Part shown: one piece after another, positions 32,581-42,620 of the stretch
Position numbering within the stretch: position 1 is the first letter of the stretch
Layout: the number at the start of each line of letters is the position of its first letter
Assembly (NCBI RefSeq): GCF_003311635.1
Contig: NZ_QEXL01000015.1
Location: 35,083 to 99,082, forward strand
From: Novacetimonas cocois
GTDB taxonomy: Bacteria; Pseudomonadota; Alphaproteobacteria; Acetobacterales; Acetobacteraceae
Reading direction: 5' to 3'
DNA length: 64,000 bases
The notes under the pieces: model-generated
What the model saw: the letters and a program-made list of their open reading frames with translations, nothing else
What the model was told of the DNA's origin: nothing
Database searches by the model: none
Translations under genes and position numbers: made by a program

Positions 32581-34137
32581 TCAACGCGCCTGACGCTGCC
32601 GGATATAGGCGTCAAGGCGGGCGGCATCCTCATCCGTGACATGCAGCCCCATGCGCGACCGCCGCCACAGGACGTCCTCCACCGTTTCGGCGCGTTCATG
32701 GTCCATCAGGTAATCGATTTCGCGTGCCGTCAGGCCACCGCCAAAACTTTCGCCCATATCTTCCGCCGATTTCGCATCGCCCACGATATCCATCGCGCAC
32801 GACCCGTAATTGCGCACCAGACGCCAGTGCTGGCTGGCATCAAGGAATGGCGTCGCCCGCGCGAAACGGGCCAGCGCGCCATCGAACCCGCCCGCGCCCA
32901 GATCACCGCCCGGCAGCACACGATCGGCCGTCCACCCCGCCGCCGACAGCACCGGCAGGAAGGGCCGCAGCTTTTCCAGCGCATGTTCGGCAAGGCGGCG
33001 ATAGGTCGTGATCTTGCCCCCGAAAATCGACAGCAGCGGCGCCTGTCCGTTGGCCGCGTCGATATCAAGGACATAATCGCGCGTCACGGCCGATGCATTT
33101 TTCGACGCGTCGTCATAAAGCGGCCGCACCCCGGCATAGCTCCAGACTACATCATCGGGGGTCACCGGTTTCTTGAAATAGCGGCTGACGCTTTCACACA
33201 GGTAACGGATTTCCTCGGGTGAGATCTCGACCCGGCCCGGCGCCTGTGTCCACGGCACGTCGGTCGTGCCGATCAGGGTGAATTTCTGCTCATAGGGAAT
33301 GGCAAACACGATCCGCTTGTCAGGATTCTGCAGGATATAGGCCTGCTCCCCGTCGAACATGCGCGGCACGACGATATGGCTACCCTTGACCAGGCGGACA
33401 TGCTTGTCGGTCTGGATACGGGCACGGTCACGCAGGATTTCACTGACCCACGGGCCGCCGGCATTGACCAGGACACGGGCACGCACGGTCTCGCGTGAGC
33501 CGTCGCGCACGTTCTCGATCACCACCGACCATACACCATCGGTGCGCTGCGCGCTGACCATGCGGGTGCGGGTGCGGACATCCGCGCCACGGGCCACCGC
33601 GTCCATGGCGTTGAGCACCACAAGCCGGCTGTCCTGCACCCACCCGTCAGAATAGGCAAAGCCCTTGACGCAGTTGCCGTTCAGCGGAGCCCCGACGGGA
33701 CTGGTGGTGAAGTTCACCGACTTTGACTTCGGCAGGGTCATGCGGCCGGCCAGATGGTCGTACAGGAACAGCCCCATCCGCAGCATCCACGCCGGTCGCG
33801 CCTGCGGGGTATAGGGCAGGATGAAACGCATCGGCCAGATGATGTGCGGCGCAATGCGCAGCAGCCGCTCACGCTCGATCAGGGCCTCGCGCACCAGCCG
33901 GAATTCATAATATTCCAGATAGCGCAGGCCACCGTGAATCAGCTTGGTGCTGGCGGACGAGGTATGGCTTGCGAAGTCATCCTGCTCCACCAGCATGACG
34001 GAGGCACCACGGCCGACCGCATCGCGCGCGATGCCGGCGCCGTTTATGCCCCCGCCCACAACCAGCATATCGACCGTCTTGCCATTGTCGCGCGGCATCT
34101 GGGACGATGGCTGGGACGTTTCATCCATGGACAGCAT
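32581..34137 (-). CDS. glpD: FAD-dependent glycerol-3-phosphate dehydrogenase
   Basis: 518 residues. The FAD-binding start is MLVVGGGINGAGIARDAVG, then SSASTKLIHGGLRYLEYYEF, and the C-terminal domain has LLSIFGGKITTYRRLAEHAL, all as in aerobic GlpD. A membrane-associated enzyme that oxidises glycerol 3-phosphate to dihydroxyacetone phosphate with ubiquinone. The start is fixed by AGGAGG just upstream (34145-34151 on the other strand). First gene of the operon; a GlpR-type operator lies 20 bp before the start. Confidence 0.95.
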   Translation of the reverse strand: MLSMDETSQPSSQMPRDNGKTVDMLVVGGGINGAGIARDAVGRGASVMLVEQDDFASHTSSASTKLIHGGLRYLEYYEFRLVREALIERERLLRIAPHIIWPMRFILPYTPQARPAWMLRMGLFLYDHLAGRMTLPKSKSVNFTTSPVGAPLNGNCVKGFAYSDGWVQDSRLVVLNAMDAVARGADVRTRTRMVSAQRTDGVWSVVIENVRDGSRETVRARVLVNAGGPWVSEILRDRARIQTDKHVRLVKGSHIVVPRMFDGEQAYILQNPDKRIVFAIPYEQKFTLIGTTDVPWTQAPGRVEISPEEIRYLCESVSRYFKKPVTPDDVVWSYAGVRPLYDDASKNASAVTRDYVLDIDAANGQAPLLSIFGGKITTYRRLAEHALEKLRPFLPVLSAAGWTADRVLPGGDLGAGGFDGALARFARATPFLDASQHWRLVRNYGSCAMDIVGDAKSAEDMGESFGGGLTAREIDYLMDHERAETVEDVLWRRSRMGLHVTDEDAARLDAYIRQRQAR

Positions 34138-34157
34138 GTGCGTAATTCCTCCTGAAA

Positions 34158-34175
34158 ATGTTCGTAAACGAACAT
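34158..34175. promoter_or_regulatory. GlpR operator upstream of glpD
   Basis: ATGTTCG-TAAA-CGAACAT is a perfect 18-bp palindrome and fits the enteric GlpR operator consensus (ATGTTCG, four A/T, CGAACAT). It lies between the glpD ribosome site and its upstream region, where a bound repressor would block transcription. The rest of 34138-34585 is A/T-rich and contains no other feature except the second site. Confidence 0.85.
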
Positions 34176-34486
34176 CGTGGGGTTTTCAATATGCCTTCTG
34201 CACTTATTCCATCGACACGATCCGACGGCGGAAATTCACAAATTCCATTCCATACAAACCATTTCTGGCGGAAATCCGGTATCGGACGGCTTTGCCCATA
34301 CAGCCACGCATTGCGCGATATCGCGCATTTTCTGTCTCTGGTACCATCCGGGCACCCCATGCTGCGATGCACAAAATACTTTATTGTAATACGTTAGTTC
34401 CCGGTTTTGTTTGCTGCATAAAATTTTTTATAATGTTCCCGGCAAATTGTACCTTGCCCGCGAAAATAATCATTTTGAAGCGGCGA

Positions 34487-34504
34487 ATGTTCATTTAAGA
34501 ACAT
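34487..34504. promoter_or_regulatory. Second GlpR-like operator, upstream of glpF
   Basis: ATGTTC-ATTTAA-GAACAT is an 18-bp palindrome of the same half-site as the glpD operator, differing at the inner G/C pair. It is 81 bp before the glpF ATG. The glpF start itself (ATGTTCATAAAC) repeats a half-site, which may be chance. Confidence 0.7.
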
Positions 34505-34585
34505 AACTGATCGCAAAGATCGGCGTCCAAGGGCCGATACCGGCCTGTTTCCATTGACCGAACAAAAAAGAACAAAGTAGGTCCG

Positions 34586-35461
34586 ATGTTCATAAACAGA
34601 CAATTCTTCGGGGAACTGATCTCCGAATGCCTCGCCGTCATGATTATCGTGCTGATCGGCGATTCCGTCGCCGCCATGTACACGCTGTATGATCCCAGCC
34701 CGTACAAGCTGTCCTACTGGGGGGTGTGCATCGTGTGGGGGCTGGGGGTCACGATCGCCATCTACATCACCGGCAGCGTATCGGGCACCCATGCGAACCC
34801 GGCGGTTTCGGTGTCGCTGGCGCCGTATCGCGGTTTTCCATGGCGCAAGGTGCTGCCCTATTGCGGGGCGCAGGTGCTGGGGGGAATGATTGGCGCGATG
34901 CTGGTCTATGTCATGTATCAGCCGGTGATCGACCATTACAATCTGGCGCATCACCTCGACCGGGCCAGCGATGGCGGGGCGGCGGGCGTCTTTTTCACCC
35001 ATCCCGGGGAATTCGTGACGCCAATGCATGCCCTGCTGGATGAAACCATCCTGACGGCACTGCTGCTGTTCGGCATCTTTGCCGTGACGTGCGAATATAA
35101 CACGCAGGCCCCGCAGGCGAATTCCAGCGCCCTGATCATCGGCCTGCTTGTCGCGTCCATCGGGGCGTGCGCGGGCTATCTCGAAAGCTGGGCCATCAAT
35201 CCGGCGCGTGATTTCGGGCCCCGGCTGTTCTGCTTCCTGGGTGGATGGAAATATTCCGCTCTTCCGGGACCCGACGGTTTCTGGTGGGTGCCCATTGTCG
35301 GCCCGCTGTGCGGGGGCGTGATCGGCGCCGGGGCCTACCAGTTCCTGGTACGTCCCTTCATTCCCCGTCCCACCCCGGAAATCCCGGTGATTCACAAGGC
35401 CGCGGTGCGCGAGGATATCGCGCCCCTGCCGGTAACAGGGGCCAGAGAGCAGGAGGCCTGA
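34586..35461 (+). CDS. glpF: Glycerol facilitator (aquaglyceroporin)
   Basis: 291 residues, six membrane helices plus the two half-helices of the MIP family. The NPA boxes are GTHANPAVSVSL (near residue 73) and INPARDFGPRLF (near 207); the Asp after the second NPA (NPARD) is the residue typical of glycerol-conducting members. It lets glycerol diffuse in. Divergent from glpD, sharing a 448-bp control region with two GlpR-type sites. The long C-terminal tail (after about 260) is polar. Confidence 0.9.
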   Translation: MFINRQFFGELISECLAVMIIVLIGDSVAAMYTLYDPSPYKLSYWGVCIVWGLGVTIAIYITGSVSGTHANPAVSVSLAPYRGFPWRKVLPYCGAQVLGGMIGAMLVYVMYQPVIDHYNLAHHLDRASDGGAAGVFFTHPGEFVTPMHALLDETILTALLLFGIFAVTCEYNTQAPQANSSALIIGLLVASIGACAGYLESWAINPARDFGPRLFCFLGGWKYSALPGPDGFWWVPIVGPLCGGVIGAGAYQFLVRPFIPRPTPEIPVIHKAAVREDIAPLPVTGAREQEA

Positions 35462-35475
35462 GAAAGCCATCCCAA

Positions 35476-35505
35476 ACAGGCCGGGCAACACCACGTCCGG
35501 CCTGT
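35476..35505. terminator. Hairpin between convergent glpF and Lrp-type gene
   Basis: ACAGGCCGG (35476-35484) pairs with CCGGCCTGT (35497-35505), with a 12-base loop. No T-run, but the place between two stop codons fits a shared terminator. Confidence 0.5.
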
Positions 35506-35520
35506 CCTGCGATTCGCGCA

Positions 35521-35970
35521 TCAGGACAGTTTGCGGATGACGGTCCTGATGGCAAAGTTGCTCTGGATACGGGCCACGCCCGGCATGCGCGACAGTTCCT
35601 CCTTGTGGATGCGCTCATAATCGGCCGTATCGCGGGCCTCCACCCGCAGCAGGTAATCCGCATCCCCCGTCATCAGGTAACATTCGCGCACGTCAGGGCA
35701 TTCGCGGACCCGCGCCTCAAAACGGCGCTGACATTCATCGGTCTGCCGTTCCAGGGTGATCTGCACGATCACCGTCGTCATGCCATGAACCGAACGTTCG
35801 TCGATCATGGCGCGATAGCCGCAGATAACCCCCTGATTTTCCAGAAGCCTGACACGACGCAGGCAGGCCGAGGGCGACAGCCCCACCTTCTGCGCCAGTT
35901 CCGCGTTCGTCATCCGTCCGTCATGGGACAGATGACGCAGGATGGCATCATTCACCCGGTCCACGATCAT
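35521..35970 (-). CDS. Lrp/AsnC-family regulator
   Basis: 149 residues from ATG 35970 (GGCGGA about ten bases upstream). The N-terminal HTH is DAILRHLSHDGRMTNAELAQ followed by KVGLSPSACLRRVRLLEN. The C-terminal RAM domain has the ligand pattern VRECYLMTGDADYLLRVEA. It is divergent from alr-dadA with about 110 bp between. In other bacteria an Lrp-type activator (DadR) beside dadA responds to alanine, so D-alanine control is likely. Confidence 0.85.
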   Translation of the reverse strand: MIVDRVNDAILRHLSHDGRMTNAELAQKVGLSPSACLRRVRLLENQGVICGYRAMIDERSVHGMTTVIVQITLERQTDECQRRFEARVRECPDVRECYLMTGDADYLLRVEARDTADYERIHKEELSRMPGVARIQSNFAIRTVIRKLS

Positions 35971-36081
35971 GATACAATATTCCGCCATTATGCGCATTTT
36001 CTTGCGCGACAGAAGAATGCGTTAGCACCTTCTGCCATTGAATGGCAGGACATTTCATTTCGATCCAACATAGGATTTTCC

Positions 36082-37269
36082 ATGCCTTCCCCCATGCCGG
36101 AACCTGTGCCCGTGTCGATACAATCCCCCGCCAGCACATCCTCCCCCAACGCCTTCTCCCACTGGCCGCGCCACCGCGCGGGCGCCAGCCTGAGAATCGA
36201 CCTTGGCGCGATTGCCGACAATTACCGCCTGCTCCGCCAGAAGGTCGGAGCGGGGACGACATGCGCGGCGGTGGTGAAGGCGGATGCCTACGGGCTGGGT
36301 CTGGCGCAGGTCGCACCGGCGCTGGAACGTGCGGGGGCGGATCATTTCTATGTCGCGCACCTGGAGGAAGGAATCGCCCTGCGCCGCCATGTCGCCCCGA
36401 CGGTGCGGATCTTTGTCCTTCATGGTCCCCTGCCGGAAACGGAAGAGGAATTCGTGGCGCACGGCCTCACACCCGTCCTCAACTCCATGGAACAGATCGC
36501 GGGCTGGCGCGCGCTGGCGCGACGTGAAAACCGGGTCCTGCCCGCAGTCATCCAGCTTGATACCGGCATGTCGCGCTTCGGGCTTTCGATGTCCGACGTG
36601 CGCACCATCGCGGATGACGCCACGCTGCTGGAGGGCATCGATCCCTGCCTGATCATCAGCCACCTCGCCTGTGCCGACACGCCGGATAATCCCGCCAACG
36701 CGCAGCAGCGCGCGCAGCTGATCCGCATGGCAGCACTGCTGCCCCCCGCGCCGCTGGCGCTTTCGGCGTCATCGGGGATTTTCCTTGGCCCCGACTATCA
36801 TTTCGACATGGTCCGTCCGGGTGCGGCCCTGTACGGCATCGCCCCCAATGAAACGGCGCCCAATCCGCTGCGTCCCGTCGTGAAGCTGAGCGCCCGCATC
36901 CTGCAGATCCGTGACATCGCGCCGGGCGATGGCGTGGGATACGGCCTGACCTATCGCGCAACGCGCCCGCGGCGCATCGCCACGATCGGGGCCGGATATG
37001 CCGACGGATGCCTGCGGCAGGGCGCGGGCCACGGAGCGGCATGGTTCGGGGAAATACGCCTGCCGATCCTTGGCCGTATTTCCATGGATTCCATTACCAT
37101 CGACATCACGGACGTACCTGAGGGGCAACTGGCCCCCGACATGGGGGTGGACCTGCTGGGTCCCCATCATGACGTCGATGCCGCGGCACGTGCCGCCGGC
37201 ACGATCGGGTACGAGATCCTGACTTCCCTCGGCCATCGTTATCACCGCACCTATGTTGCCGGGGGCTGA
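36082..37269 (+). CDS. alr: Alanine racemase
   Basis: 395 residues from ATG 36082 (AGGA upstream). The PLP lysine is K66 in [12 protein letters not shown] and the second catalytic base is probably Y287 in [25 protein letters not shown] is also conserved. It interconverts L- and D-alanine. The first 35 or so residues are rich in Pro and Ser and lie outside the family fold; either an extension or a mis-set start. It ends 40 bp before dadA, so it may be the catabolic racemase (DadX role). Confidence 0.9.
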   Translation: MPSPMPEPVPVSIQSPASTSSPNAFSHWPRHRAGASLRIDLGAIADNYRLLRQKVGAGTTCAAVVKADAYGLGLAQVAPALERAGADHFYVAHLEEGIALRRHVAPTVRIFVLHGPLPETEEEFVAHGLTPVLNSMEQIAGWRALARRENRVLPAVIQLDTGMSRFGLSMSDVRTIADDATLLEGIDPCLIISHLACADTPDNPANAQQRAQLIRMAALLPPAPLALSASSGIFLGPDYHFDMVRPGAALYGIAPNETAPNPLRPVVKLSARILQIRDIAPGDGVGYGLTYRATRPRRIATIGAGYADGCLRQGAGHGAAWFGEIRLPILGRISMDSITIDITDVPEGQLAPDMGVDLLGPHHDVDAAARAAGTIGYEILTSLGHRYHRTYVAGG

Positions 37270-37309
37270 GACCTGTCTTCATCATCTTTTGCACGAAAGC
37301 ATAAGCGCA

Positions 37310-38566
37310 ATGAAAATCATCGTTCTGGGTAGCGGTGTCGTCGGCGTCACATCGGCGTGGTATCTGGCACAGGCAGGCCACGAGGTCACGGTCGTGGACC
37401 GTCAGCCCGCCGCGGGCCTGGAAACCAGTTTTGCCAATGCGGGGCAGGTTTCGCCGGGATATTCCGCCCCGTGGGCCGGGCCGGGCGTGCCGCTGAAATC
37501 CATACAGTGGCTTCTGATGAAATACCGTCCCTTCGTGTTCTGGCCGATGCCCGACCCGCACCTGTGGTCGTGGCTGCTCAAGATGCTCGAAAACTGCACG
37601 ACCGCCGCCTATGACCGCAACAAGGGACGCATGGTGCGTCTGGCGGAATACAGTCGCGATGTCATGCGTGACCTGCGCGCCAGCACGGGCATTACCTACG
37701 ACGACCGCCAGCAGGGCACGCTGCAGGTATTCCGCACGCAAAAACAGGTGGACGCCGCCGCCAAGGATATCAGCGTGCTCGAACAGTACAAGGTCGGATA
37801 CGAGGTACTGGATGCGGCCGGATGCATCGCCGCCGAACCCGGCCTGGCAAGCGCACGTGACAAGATCGTGGGTGGCCTGCGCCTGCCGGGGGACGAAACC
37901 GGCGACGCATTCAAATTCACCCAGACCCTTGCGGCCATGGCGGCAAAGGCCGGTGTCGAATTCCTTTATGACACGCAGATCCGCGCCCTGCATGCCGATG
38001 GCGGCAGGATTACGGGCGTGCAGACCAGCCGGGGCCAGCTGACGGCAGATTCCTATGTCCTGTCCCTTGGCAGCTACTCCCCGGCGCTGGTGCGCTCCCT
38101 CGGGCTGGACCTGCCGATTTACCCGGTCAAGGGATATTCGATCACCGCGCCGATCATCAACGAGGACCGCGCGCCGGTTTCCACCATCATGGACGAAACG
38201 TTCAAGATCGGCATTACGCGCCTGGGATCGCGTACCCGCGTCGGGGGCACTGCCGAACTGGCCGGCTTCAGCAAGCGCCTGCGCAAGCCCCGGCGCGAAA
38301 CGCTTGAACACTCGCTGACCGATCTTTTCCCCGGCGGCAACAACCTGTCAGAGGCAACCTTCTGGACCGGCCTGCGCCCCATGACACCCGATGGCACCCC
38401 CATCATCGGGCGCACGCGTTACGACAACCTGTTCCTCAACACCGGGCATGGCACGCTGGGCTGGACCATGGCCTGCGGATCGGGCCGTGTGCTGGCGGAC
38501 ATCATGTCGGGACGCATGCCCGAAATCCCGCACGAAGACCTCGGGCTGGTGCGCTACGGACACTGA
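37310..38566 (+). CDS. dadA: D-amino acid dehydrogenase small subunit
   Basis: 418 residues. The FAD-binding start is [20 protein letters not shown], then the DadA-specific [19 protein letters not shown] and the C-terminal [20 protein letters not shown]. It oxidises D-alanine to pyruvate and ammonia, giving electrons to the respiratory chain at the inner membrane face. It follows alr by 40 bp on the same strand, forming an L-alanine to pyruvate pathway under the divergent Lrp-type gene. Confidence 0.95.
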   Translation: MKIIVLGSGVVGVTSAWYLAQAGHEVTVVDRQPAAGLETSFANAGQVSPGYSAPWAGPGVPLKSIQWLLMKYRPFVFWPMPDPHLWSWLLKMLENCTTAAYDRNKGRMVRLAEYSRDVMRDLRASTGITYDDRQQGTLQVFRTQKQVDAAAKDISVLEQYKVGYEVLDAAGCIAAEPGLASARDKIVGGLRLPGDETGDAFKFTQTLAAMAAKAGVEFLYDTQIRALHADGGRITGVQTSRGQLTADSYVLSLGSYSPALVRSLGLDLPIYPVKGYSITAPIINEDRAPVSTIMDETFKIGITRLGSRTRVGGTAELAGFSKRLRKPRRETLEHSLTDLFPGGNNLSEATFWTGLRPMTPDGTPIIGRTRYDNLFLNTGHGTLGWTMACGSGRVLADIMSGRMPEIPHEDLGLVRYGH

Positions 38567-38575
38567 CCATACCTT

Positions 38576-38610
38576 CCGGCAGGCGGGCCTTGCGCACCTC
38601 CGCCTGCCGG
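38576..38610. terminator. Perfect 11-bp hairpin between dadA and gntP
   Basis: CCGGCAGGCGG (38576-38586) pairs with CCGCCTGCCGG (38600-38610). The stop codons of the two convergent genes lie directly at its edges. No T-run; probably a two-way barrier. Confidence 0.6.
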
Positions 38611-39993
38611 TTATCCCACACCCATCCACCACAGCGCGGCGCACAGGATCAGGCCGCTCACCCCGATCAGCGTCTCGATGACCGACCATGTGGCGATTGT
38701 CTGGGGCACGGTCATGCCGAGTGCCTCCTTCACCTGCCAGAATCCGGAATCGTTCAGCGGCCCGAACATCACGGCCCCGGACCCGGTCGCCAGCACCATC
38801 AGTTCAGGCGACACCCCATGCCCCTGCAGCATGATCGGACCGACCACCCCGGCCGTGGTTCCCATCGCGACCGTGGCCGACCCCACCGCAAGGCGCAGCG
38901 CGGATGCCATCAGCCACGCCAGCAGCAGCAGCGGGATATGCATGCCGATGGCTGCCCCCGTGATGATCTCTGACAGGTTGCTTTCCATCAGTTCCTGCCC
39001 GAATCCGCCCCCTGCCCCGATCATCAGGAACAGCGATGCCAGCGGGGCGAGGGATTCATTGCTCAGCCGCAGCATGTCCTGGCGCGTCAGCCCCTGTCGC
39101 GCCCCCAGCGTGTAGAACGACAGCAGCACCGACAGCACCATCCCCACATTCGGATCCCCGATGAAGCGCAGGACGATGCTGGCAAGACTGTCCGGCGCGC
39201 AGACCAGCCGCGCGATGGAACCACCCAGCATCAGCACGACAGGGGCAAGGATGGTCAGCAGTGTTATGCCAAAGGATGGCAGGGCACGGCCATCGGGCCG
39301 GTCATCAGGATGCTCCCCCGGACGCGCATCGGCACCCTGTGGCGCCTCCCCATGTCCCGCGGGCATGGGCACCGCACCAAGGCGCGGCACGACAAATCCG
39401 GCATAAAGCGGCCCGGCAATGATGGCGATGGGAATGCTGAGCAGTATGCCCCATACGATCAGGCGTCCCACATCGGCATGATAGGCCGCCAGCGCGAACA
39501 TCGCCCCCGGATGTGGCGGAACCAGCCCCTGCACCACCGAAAGGGCCGCCGTCATCGGCAGCGCCACCCTGAGCATCGGAAGCCCCGTCTGCCGCGCGAC
39601 CGACATCGCAAGCGGGACCAGAATGACAAAGCCGACCGTAAAGAAGACCGAGATCCCCACCAGCAGCCCGATCAGCATCATGGCCCATGCCATGTTCCGC
39701 CGCCCCGACAGGCGCACGACCGTCAGCGCGATCTGGTCCGCGCCCCCCGAGACCTCCAGCATCTTTCCCAGCATCGCGCCAAGGGCGATCACCGATGCGA
39801 TCTGCCCCAGCACCTCCCCCGCCCCGTTTTCAAAGGCGCTGATGACATGGGCGGGCGCCATGCCGGCGCATGTTCCCAGAAACAGCGACGTCAGGAACAG
39901 GGCGATGAACGGATGCAGTCTGCCGCGCTGGATCAGCACCACCGCCATGGCAATGGAAACCGCGACAATCGTGAACGCCAGCGAAACAGACAT
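38611..39993 (-). CDS. GntP-family gluconate:H+ symporter
   Basis: 460 residues with 12 or more hydrophobic segments. GntP features: GAGEVLGQIASVIALGAMLG near residue 57, ALSVVQGLVPPHPGAMFALA near 150, and the C-terminal VMFGPLNDSGFWQVKEALGM. Likely import of gluconate or a related sugar acid, common substrates in acetic acid bacteria. No kinase gene adjacent; substrate not certain. A stretch rich in Gly, Pro and Asp in the middle is a cytoplasmic loop. Confidence 0.85.
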   Translation of the reverse strand: MSVSLAFTIVAVSIAMAVVLIQRGRLHPFIALFLTSLFLGTCAGMAPAHVISAFENGAGEVLGQIASVIALGAMLGKMLEVSGGADQIALTVVRLSGRRNMAWAMMLIGLLVGISVFFTVGFVILVPLAMSVARQTGLPMLRVALPMTAALSVVQGLVPPHPGAMFALAAYHADVGRLIVWGILLSIPIAIIAGPLYAGFVVPRLGAVPMPAGHGEAPQGADARPGEHPDDRPDGRALPSFGITLLTILAPVVLMLGGSIARLVCAPDSLASIVLRFIGDPNVGMVLSVLLSFYTLGARQGLTRQDMLRLSNESLAPLASLFLMIGAGGGFGQELMESNLSEIITGAAIGMHIPLLLLAWLMASALRLAVGSATVAMGTTAGVVGPIMLQGHGVSPELMVLATGSGAVMFGPLNDSGFWQVKEALGMTVPQTIATWSVIETLIGVSGLILCAALWWMGVG

Positions 39994-40020
39994 CCGTCCC
40001 CTTCCTTTCCCTCAAACAGG

Positions 40021-41487
40021 TCAGTGGTGACGGCGGGATGTGGACTGCGGACGAAGCGGCGGGGCATCGTCACTTTCATGCTTCCATCCACCACCCAGCG
40101 CACGGGCCAGATGGATGCTGGCAAGCGTCTGCATGTCCTGATTGCGCAGCACCTGTTCCTGCGCGTCGAGCGCGTCCAGGCGGCTGCGCAGGACATCGTG
40201 CATCATCCGCTGTCCCCCTTCATACAGCCCGGTCACGTCATGCACGTTCGTCTGCGCCTGCGTCACGGCGGTCGCCAGGTCATGCGCGCGGGCATCCGCG
40301 CTCATCCGCGCCTCATAGGCGTCCTCGACCTCCGCCAGCGCGCCGAGTACACTCCTGTCATATCCCGCGACCGCCGCGTCCAGACGTGCATGGGCGGCAT
40401 GGATGCGCGCGCGCACCCGCCCCGCCGTGAAGATCGGCAGATACGTCGTCAGCGCCATCAGTCCCCCCGTTCCGGACAGGCCGGGAATGCCGTCAAAACG
40501 CAGGCGCCCGTCTCCACCGAAGAACTCAAGTCCGAAGCGCGGCAGCAGGTCGGTCTTGACGCTTTTCAGGTGCTGCAGCGCCGCCTCCACCTGATCGCGG
40601 CGGGCAAGGACATCGGGGCGTCGTTCCAGAACGGTGTCGGGCATCTCCCCCATCGGGGGGGCGGGCACGAAGAACGCGCCCGGCGCAGGCAGCGGACCGG
40701 CGCTTTCGGGCGTGCGGCCCGACAGGATCGCAAGCCTGCGGCGATGAAGGTCATATTCCTCGACCAGCAGGGGACGCCGCGCCCGCTGGAGCGAAAGTTT
40801 CTCGTCAACATCACGCACGTCGGCGGACACCGCCTGCCCCGCCGCGAACCGCGCCTGCGTATAGGTCCGCAGGCGTTCCAGTATGGCGATGCTGCGGTCC
40901 AGCAGATCCATCTGTCGCCGCACGCCCTGCGCGCGCAGGTAATTTTCCGCCACGTCGGCGGCCACCAGCATCTGCATGCCGTGATATTCGGCCTGCTGCC
41001 CCAGCATCAGGGCGCGGGCCGCGCGGCTGTCGGCATGACGGCCGCCAAACAGGTCCGGCTCCCACGATGCCCCGATCCCCGCCAGATGGGCGTCCGTGGC
41101 GGGATCCCCATCGGACAGTTGCGACAGGCCGGCGGGATTGCGCCAGCTCATCCCGCCGCCGCCGATATCCCCCGTCGCGCCCACGGTGGGATACAGCGTG
41201 GAACGGGCAATCACATGCGCGGCGCGGGCCTGCAGGACATTGTCGCGGGCAATGCGGATATCGGGATTGGCCGCCAGCGCGGCCTCCACCAGTCCGGTCA
41301 GGACGGGGTCATTCCACGAACGCCACCATGTCGTAAGGTCGGTGCCCGCATCCGTTCCGGCCGGGGCCTGCGTAAAGCGTCCCGGCACCACCACGCGGGA
41401 GGGAGGCGCGCTGGTATGAAAGGGCGAACAGGCCGCCATCGCCCCGATGGCCGCAAGACAGATGATGCGTGAAAGTGTCTTTTTCAT
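40021..41487 (-). CDS. NodT-type outer-membrane efflux lipoprotein
   Basis: 488 residues from ATG 41487, which overlaps the permease stop by one base (TAATG). The lipobox ends with Cys20 (AAIGAMAAC). Two OEP repeats follow, with DPVLTGLVEAALAANPDIRI at the first and PDVLARRDQVEAALQHLKSV at the second. It forms the TolC-like outer-membrane channel of the efflux system encoded just upstream (HlyD, ABC fusion, permease). Confidence 0.9.
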   Translation of the reverse strand: MKKTLSRIICLAAIGAMAACSPFHTSAPPSRVVVPGRFTQAPAGTDAGTDLTTWWRSWNDPVLTGLVEAALAANPDIRIARDNVLQARAAHVIARSTLYPTVGATGDIGGGGMSWRNPAGLSQLSDGDPATDAHLAGIGASWEPDLFGGRHADSRAARALMLGQQAEYHGMQMLVAADVAENYLRAQGVRRQMDLLDRSIAILERLRTYTQARFAAGQAVSADVRDVDEKLSLQRARRPLLVEEYDLHRRRLAILSGRTPESAGPLPAPGAFFVPAPPMGEMPDTVLERRPDVLARRDQVEAALQHLKSVKTDLLPRFGLEFFGGDGRLRFDGIPGLSGTGGLMALTTYLPIFTAGRVRARIHAAHARLDAAVAGYDRSVLGALAEVEDAYEARMSADARAHDLATAVTQAQTNVHDVTGLYEGGQRMMHDVLRSRLDALDAQEQVLRNQDMQTLASIHLARALGGGWKHESDDAPPLRPQSTSRRHH

Positions 41488-42614
41488 TATCCCTGCCTTG
41501 CCAGCATGGAGCGAAAGCGCAGGAGCGCACAGAACAGGAAAACCACCCCCGTCACGACGATCGTCAGCAGCGGGGCTGCGATCGTCGCGATCCCCGCATC
41601 GCGATAAAGGATGGCCTGCGACAGGTTGACGAACTGCGTCGTTGGCAGGAAGCGCACCACCATGCGGATCAGGGAGGGCATGTTTTCCACCGGCGTCGCT
41701 GCCCCCGACAGCAGGTACGCCACGGCATAGACCGGCACCGCAAGCAGCCCGAACTGCGGCATGGTGGGGGCCACCGTCGCCAGCATGATGCCCAGCGACG
41801 TCACCGAAAACAGGTAGATCAGCGCGCATCCGCCAAACAGCGGGATCGACCCCACCAGCGGCACGCCCAGCCATACATGCACCACCAGCCATAGCGACAG
41901 CATGGTGGCGACGAAGATGACGAAGCCGTTGGTCACGATTTTCGAAAGCGCGATCTCACTCGCCGATACCGGCATGACCAGCAGGTGTTCGATCGTGCCG
42001 TGTTCGCGTTCGCGGATGACCGCCGCCCCCACCAGTATGATCGACAGGATGGTGATATTGGTCACGATCTGCATGACGGAGGTAAACCACTGCGATTCCC
42101 CGTTGGGATTGAAGCGGATGCGGCTTTCGGCGCGAAAGGGGATGGCATCGGTCAGATGTCCGGAATGCAGGACGGATTCGACCTCGCCCATGAAGATCCC
42201 GTTCAGGTAGGTCGTGCCCAGCCCCGCCTGCGTCATGGCGGTGGCATCGACCTGTATCTGCAGCGACGGGGATCGCCCCGACAGCACGTCGGCCTCGAAC
42301 CGGGGGGGAATATCAACGACAAAAATATAATCCCCCCGGTCCATCAGGCGCGACGCGTCCTCCCGCGCGATCAGGACCGGCGGCTTGAAATAGGGCGGCA
42401 GCACCGCATCGCGCAGGCGACGCGACAGGGGGGAGTTATCCTCGTCCACGAAGGCGATGGTCGCGTTGGAGACATCGACCCGCACGCCATTGGCCACCAG
42501 AAGCACACCCGCCGTAAAGGCGAAGACGATCAGCCCCAGCAGAATGACATCATTGAACAGGCTGCGGAATTCCTTGCCACACAACAGGCCGACATTGATG
42601 ATCCAGCGTCCCAT
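41487..42614 (-). CDS. ABC-2 type permease (YhhJ-like)
   Basis: 375 residues. One N-terminal membrane helix, a large periplasmic loop (with VVDIPPRFEADVLSGR), then a C-terminal group of five or six helices (AAVIREREHGTIEHLLVMPV is the family block). It is the second permease of the HlyD-ABC exporter, six bases after the fusion gene, and overlaps the outer-membrane gene. Layout matches yhiI-rbbA-yhhJ loci. Confidence 0.9.
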   Translation of the reverse strand: MGRWIINVGLLCGKEFRSLFNDVILLGLIVFAFTAGVLLVANGVRVDVSNATIAFVDEDNSPLSRRLRDAVLPPYFKPPVLIAREDASRLMDRGDYIFVVDIPPRFEADVLSGRSPSLQIQVDATAMTQAGLGTTYLNGIFMGEVESVLHSGHLTDAIPFRAESRIRFNPNGESQWFTSVMQIVTNITILSIILVGAAVIREREHGTIEHLLVMPVSASEIALSKIVTNGFVIFVATMLSLWLVVHVWLGVPLVGSIPLFGGCALIYLFSVTSLGIMLATVAPTMPQFGLLAVPVYAVAYLLSGAATPVENMPSLIRMVVRFLPTTQFVNLSQAILYRDAGIATIAAPLLTIVVTGVVFLFCALLRFRSMLARQG

Positions 42615-42620
42615 GGGCGG

